Of a DNA stretch of 10,072 nucleotides, positions 7,175 to 10,072 are shown one piece after another (position 1 is the first letter of the stretch; every line of letters starts with the position of its first letter). The position numbers were made by a program, and so were the translations under genes. The stretch spans positions 1 through 10,072 of the forward strand of contig DAHWHT010000381.1 of assembly GCA_027335515.1 (NCBI GenBank), in the 5' to 3' direction. The stretch comes from Clostridia bacterium. Lineage in GTDB: Bacteria > Bacillota_E > RBS10-35 > JAJYVN01. The notes under the pieces are model-generated. The model was not told the DNA's origin and ran no database searches. It was given only the letters and a program-made list of their open reading frames with translations.

Positions 7175-7651
7175 CTACCGCCGCTCCAGCGCGGCCTGCC
7201 CGGGTGCGCAGCGGGCGCAGATGCCCTGCAGGCGAAGTTCGTGTCCCACGGGGGTATGGTTGTAGGCGGCCTGCAACCGCGCCAGTGCCTGTTCGACCGC
7301 CTCGAGGCGGTCGCCGCGCACCAGGGTGTCCTGGCCGCAACCGACGCAGCGCAGGTGGTGGTGGTGGCCGTCGGCACAGGCCGCGCACAGGCGGAGTGCC
7401 GGGGCGCCCTGCGCATCTGGGGTGCGCTCCAGCAGCCCCATGCCGCGCAGCAGGTGCAGGGTCCGAAAGACGGTCGCCCGCCCCAGAGCGGGGTGGCCGG
7501 AGCGGATGTCCCGCCAGAGCCGGTCCGGGCGGAAGCAGCGATCGGAGGGAATGGCCTGAAGGACCATCCGCCGGGGTCCCGTCAACCGGCCGCCGAGGCT
7601 GAGAAACAACCGCTCTGCCGCGCAGGGCTCCGCAGCCTGGTTTTCCCGCAT
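7175..7651 (-). CDS. Fur-family metal-responsive transcriptional regulator
   Basis: A dimeric winged-helix repressor that senses a metal or peroxide (Fur, Zur, PerR, Nur or Mur type). The recognition-helix region GRATVFRTLHLLRGMGLLER (residues 57-76) is the family signature (S-x-A-T-V-Y-R-T-L) with Phe for Tyr. The metal-rich hinge is DGHHHHLRCVGCG (94-106), and the C-terminal CARC completes a structural zinc site of C102/C105 and C145/C148. At 158 aa it has normal length. I chose the ATG at 7651, with GGGACGG just ahead; a longer start at 7702 would add a 17-residue Gly-rich extension unlike the family. Which metal it senses cannot be fixed: the hinge is rich in His, but the usual Fur Glu and Asp sensors are not clearly placed. 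It lies 85 bases behind the transporter gene on the same strand and converges on xerC with only 19 bases between the stops, without an evident terminator. Confidence 0.92.
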   Translation of the reverse strand: MRENQAAEPCAAERLFLSLGGRLTGPRRMVLQAIPSDRCFRPDRLWRDIRSGHPALGRATVFRTLHLLRGMGLLERTPDAQGAPALRLCAACADGHHHHLRCVGCGQDTLVRGDRLEAVEQALARLQAAYNHTPVGHELRLQGICARCAPGQAALERR

Positions 7652-7659
7652 TCCGTCCC

Positions 7660-7689
7660 GGTGCGGCCGGTTGGCGCCTTGGCCGCACC
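7660..7689 (-). repeat. Perfect 9-bp inverted repeat just upstream of fur
   Basis: GGTGCGGCC (7660-7668) and GGCCGCACC (7681-7689) are exact reverse complements around a 12-base loop; two G-T pairs could lengthen the stem. On the minus-strand transcript the hairpin ends eight bases before the fur ATG, close against the GGGACGG ribosome site. There is no U-run, so it is more likely an mRNA stability or translation-control element, or a protein site, than a terminator. Confidence 0.5.
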
Positions 7690-7736
7690 CACCCTCCCCC
7701 ATGCGTCGTTTGGCCGGTGTCCGCCGCGCGCCGGTT

Positions 7737-8609
7737 TCAGTCGTCCGATCCGGACGGCGAGGCCCGCGGCGATTGGCGCACGGCGCGGCGCGTCTCGCTC
7801 CACAGGCTGACCAGGCCGATGCCCGCCACCACGCCGACGGCCAGGATGAACCCGATGCCCAGGTGGTGCAGGTTGTGGATCCGCAGCGGCGTGACCACGG
7901 AACGCCGTGCCCAGCGGGGCGCGAAAAGGACGAGGGCGCCGGCGCCCGCAAAGGCCAACCCCCCGTAGCCGAGCGTCCTGCCCGCCACGCGGGCGGCGAT
8001 GGTCCGGCCGGCCGTCTCCGAAAGCCCCCGCCGGCGGCTCCAGCGTCCAAACAGCGCGCCCGCGCCTGCCTGGACCGCCAGGGTGCCGAGGCCAAAACAC
8101 AGGCCGGGGGCCCAGGCGAGCGCCGCCGACGGCATGGCGGGTGCCAGGACGGTATAGAGCACCGCCGCAAAGGCCCCGAAGCCCCAGCCGGCGATGAAAC
8201 CGTGCAGGGCGGCGAGCGGCAGCGGCACGCGGGGCGGCATGGGCTCCGGTTCGTGGGGTGCGGCGTGCGTCCGGCCGGAGCGCAGGATGTGCCAGCCCGC
8301 GATCGCCATGGCGCAGCCGGCCACCAGATACACGATGCCCTGCACCAGCGGCAGCTGCATCCAACGGGCCAGGGCGAGGTAGGCAAGTTCGCTGGCCAGT
8401 GCCCGCTGCAGGGTGAACGCGCCCGAAAAGACGAGTCCGGCCACCAGGCCGCGCCGGGTGGAGTAGCTGCCGATGGCGTAGCTGAAGGTGATCGGCCAGG
8501 TGTGCTCGTCGGGGGTGATGCCGTGCAGCACCCCGAGGGCAAGCGCCGTCAGCAGGGCCAGATCCGGCGACAGGTGTGCCGCGGGTTGCCAGAGGTTCAG
8601 GTTCCGCAT
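7737..8609 (-). CDS. Polytopic membrane protein, putative divalent-metal transporter (UreH/NicO/TauE-like)
   Basis: An inner-membrane protein of 290 aa with about six or seven hydrophobic helices, roughly residues 17-31, 55-68, 71-81, 88-109, 130-156, 162-187, 213-230 and 250-270 (some marginal). The first helix ends in LGVLHGITPDEH (H29, D34, H36), a close relative of the His-x4-Asp-His metal motif of nickel/cobalt permeases and UreH-type proteins but with an extra Glu. A second LHG (H135-137 region: LHGFIAGWGFGAF) begins the second half, suggesting the internal two-fold repeat of this fold. A His-Pro-Glu-rich loop (residues 113-128) and an H-x-x-HH cluster (H245, H248, H249) add possible metal ligands. 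The ATG at 8609 is well supported by GGAAGG seven bases upstream. Being co-transcribed with a Fur-family regulator supports metal transport, but nickel, cobalt, iron or manganese, and import or export, cannot be told. A sulfite-exporter role is a less likely alternative. Confidence 0.75.
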   Translation of the reverse strand: MRNLNLWQPAAHLSPDLALLTALALGVLHGITPDEHTWPITFSYAIGSYSTRRGLVAGLVFSGAFTLQRALASELAYLALARWMQLPLVQGIVYLVAGCAMAIAGWHILRSGRTHAAPHEPEPMPPRVPLPLAALHGFIAGWGFGAFAAVLYTVLAPAMPSAALAWAPGLCFGLGTLAVQAGAGALFGRWSRRRGLSETAGRTIAARVAGRTLGYGGLAFAGAGALVLFAPRWARRSVVTPLRIHNLHHLGIGFILAVGVVAGIGLVSLWSETRRAVRQSPRASPSGSDD

Positions 8610-8616
8610 ACGTCTG

Positions 8617-8622
8617 CCTTCC
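8617..8622 (-). promoter_or_regulatory. Ribosome binding site deciding the transporter start
   Basis: On the minus strand GGAAGG stands seven bases before the ATG at 8607-8609. It is the strongest Shine-Dalgarno match seen in the window and rules against longer starts in the same open frame, which continues to 9179. Confidence 0.7.
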
Positions 8623-8668
8623 GTCCCATCCCGTCCGGCCTCGGCCAGGGTGGCCAGCGCCGCGTGAA

Positions 8669-8683
8669 TGAGACGGAGTATCA
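8669..8683. promoter_or_regulatory. Candidate Fur-family operator overlapping the -10
   Basis: TGAGACGGAGTATCA is an imperfect palindrome: TGAGAC against GTATCA pairs at five of six positions around a three-base centre. The 15-bp size resembles the half-site arrangement of Fur, PerR and Zur boxes. It covers the whole -10 hexamer (8677-8682) of the transporter-fur promoter, so binding would block RNA polymerase. The regulator encoded in the same unit is the natural candidate (inference). Confidence 0.5.
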
Positions 8684-8705
8684 TCTCCTGGGTGCCGGGC
8701 GTCAA
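8677..8705 (-). promoter_or_regulatory. Sigma-70-type promoter of the transporter-fur unit
   Basis: Read on the minus strand: TTGACG (8705-8700), a spacer of exactly 17 bases, then GATACT (8682-8677). This is 5 of 6 to the -35 consensus and 4 of 6 to the -10. Transcription would start near 8670, leaving a leader of about 60 bases before the ATG at 8609. It is the best-formed promoter in the window. Confidence 0.7.
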
Positions 8706-8879
8706 GGGCGGGCGGCCCGCCGGCAGGACGACGTCAAAGTCGCGTGAGAGCAAGGGCCGTGCGGGCGGAATGGGGCCACCCCGGAGCGGCCGCGTGGGTG
8801 CTATGGGTGATGCATGGGGCACAGCGACTCGCCGAGCGTGAACGGGGATGCGGTGCGGCGATGCTGGCGGAGGGGCCTT

Positions 8880-9907
8880 GTGGTCCGCCTGCTGCGCAGT
8901 GGTGAGGAGGCGCGCTGGCGGGAGTGGATGGCGGCCCAGCACTAGCTGCGCGAACTGCCGCCAGTCGGTCATTGTCTGCGCGCTACGGCGCGGTGGTGCG
9001 GGCCACGCGAGCGCTGGCTGGGCTGGGCTCCGGCCATGCGGCGGCGCCGCCTGCCCCTGGTCGCCAATAACACACGCTTGCTGATCTTGAGCGGGGTGCC
9101 GATCCCCAACCTCGCCTCTGCGGTTCTGGCGGCCAACACGCGGCGCCTGGCGGCGGACTGGCGCCGGGTGCACGGCCATCCGCTGTGGCCGGCGGAGACG
9201 TTTGTCGACCCGAGCCGCTTTCGCGGCACTGCCTATCGCTCCGCCGGCCGGCTACCCCTGGGGTGGACCCGCGGGTTCGGCCGCAGCGGCGGCCACTACG
9301 TCCATCATGGTCAACCCAAGGTCCTGTGGGTGCGGCCGCTGGTGCCAGACGCGCGGACCAGGCTGACCGACCCGTGGAGCGACCCGCAGCAACAGGGAGG
9401 TGGATGGGTGCCCAAGCCCAACTTGGAGGAGTGGAACTGGACCGGTCCCGCTGGCCTGCGCGAGCGCTTGGTCCAACTCGGTGACCCTCGGCACGCAGGG
9501 GGATCCGCCACAACGGGGTCCGTATCACCCTGATGGTCTGTGCCGCGGCACTGGCCGGGCAGAAGAACTTCGTGGAGGTCTCCGAGTGGGTCGGTGACCT
9601 GCCTGCGGATCTGCCTGTCCCGCTTTGGCGCGCGGTACATTCGCGGCCAGTATCCGGCCCCCAGCGGGCCCACCTTCCGTCGGGCCCGCCAGCAGGTGGA
9701 CGCGGATCGGATTGACGCGATCCTGAGCCGGTGTGCCGCGCAGATGGCGGCAGAAGCGCCCGCGATCGACCGGAAGACCCTGCGCGGCTCCGGCCACGGG
9801 CAGCCGCCAGCCCACCTGCTGGCGGCGCTGCTCCATCGGGAGGGGGTCGTGATCGCCCAGCGGCGGTGCCAAGCAAGACCAACGAGATTCCGGGGCTGCG
9901 CAGTCTA
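8880..9907 (+). pseudogene. Decayed DUF4338 (DruA-like)-ISAs1 transposase fusion
   Basis: The remains of one long mobile-element gene. The first part is a DUF4338 domain: EEARWREWMAAQ, then PPVGHCLRY, ERWLGWAPAMRRRRLPLVANNTRLLIL, NLASAVLAANTRRLAADW, ETFVDPSRFRGTAYRSAG and HGQPKVLWVRPL. The same frame then runs on into an ISAs1/H-repeat transposase start, GLRERLVQLGDPR, so the two were fused in the intact ancestor. Transposase pieces follow: RGIRHNGVRITLMVCAAALAGQ, GPTFRRARQQVDADRIDAIL, AIDRKTLRGS (first catalytic Asp) and VPSKTNEIPGLRSL. Damage seen: one base gained near 8940; a TAG at 8944-8946 where the family has Tyr of HYL; a frame change near 8983, where roughly 20 family residues also seem lost; and further frame changes near 9495, 9610-9640 and 9865. 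The protein stops at GLRSL, so the second catalytic Asp and the C-terminal half are missing. It cannot make an active product. Confidence 0.85.
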
Positions 9908-10072
9908 AGGTGGACCCCTTTGTCAAGACAGCGGAGCACGGTTCAGCGCTGACGCATGAGTGGTCGAGGAGGGCGGATCGGAGGTGCGGGGAAGCGCAGG
10001 CGACGGTGCGTGACGCGTAACGGGGGTTCTTGAAGGTACGGTCTGCATGCTCGCAGAGGGTGGGCGCCATGG
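9908..10072. other. Unassigned sequence beyond the transposase break, possible edge of another insertion
   Basis: At about 9905 the transposase similarity ends abruptly and AAGGTGGACCCCTTTGTC follows, which looks like the outer end of an IS (terminal GGTGGACCCC-type repeats occur in the IS3 family, from memory). Its other end would be outside the window. No coding pattern was recognised on either strand up to 10072. Confidence 0.3.

Noticed and set aside
8610..9179. Longer start for the transporter on the minus strand
   Set aside because: The extra residues are low-complexity, run across the promoter and operator and into the pseudogene, and GGAAGG fixes the start at 8609.
1..10072. CRISPR array, tRNA or rRNA genes
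   Set aside because: No regularly spaced direct repeats and no tRNA- or rRNA-like sequence were seen on either strand.

Overview
The window is very GC-rich bacterial DNA (roughly 70% by eye) with tightly packed genes. Four of the seven intact genes are best started at GTG. The organism cannot be named from the sequence alone. Two things point weakly to a high-GC Firmicutes-like lineage (Sulfobacillus/Thermaerobacter type) or a neighbouring deep-branching phylum. One is a topoisomerase I with three C-terminal zinc ribbons, whose wording resembles, from memory, Firmicutes-type TopA. The other is a xerC/codV-like recombinase directly behind it. A proteobacterium is not excluded.

Layout, left to right: (1) the 3' end of an SGNH/GDSL hydrolase (1-102); (2) an extended -10 promoter and a class I-type HMG-CoA reductase (281-1579); (3) a 378-base gap with an extended -10 and hairpins, acting as a long leader for (4) a ferritin-like/R2-like diiron carboxylate protein (1958-3043) with an odd C-terminal tail; (5) a Cof-type HAD phosphatase (3079-3948); (6) topA (4043-6217), overlapping by four bases (7) a XerC/XerD-type tyrosine recombinase (6214-7155). 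Converging from the right on the minus strand are (8) a Fur-family regulator (7175-7651) and, upstream of it in the same transcription unit, (9) a polytopic membrane protein resembling UreH/NicO/TauE-type metal transporters (7737-8609). Beyond their promoter lies (10) a decayed mobile-element gene (about 8880-9907): a DUF4338 (DruA-like) domain fused to an ISAs1-type transposase, broken by several frameshifts and a stop and truncated on the right. The last 165 bases look like the edge of another inserted sequence.

How the genes fit together: topA and xerC form a translationally coupled chromosome-topology/resolution pair. The transporter-fur pair looks like a self-regulated metal-homeostasis operon. 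Its promoter (TTGACG-17-GATACT) is directly readable, and an imperfect palindrome overlaps the -10 as a Fur-family operator would. The HMG-CoA reductase and the diiron protein are neighbours on the same strand, but each has its own candidate promoter. A joint role, for example in isoprenoid or lipid oxidation, is only a hypothesis. No tRNA, rRNA or CRISPR array was seen.
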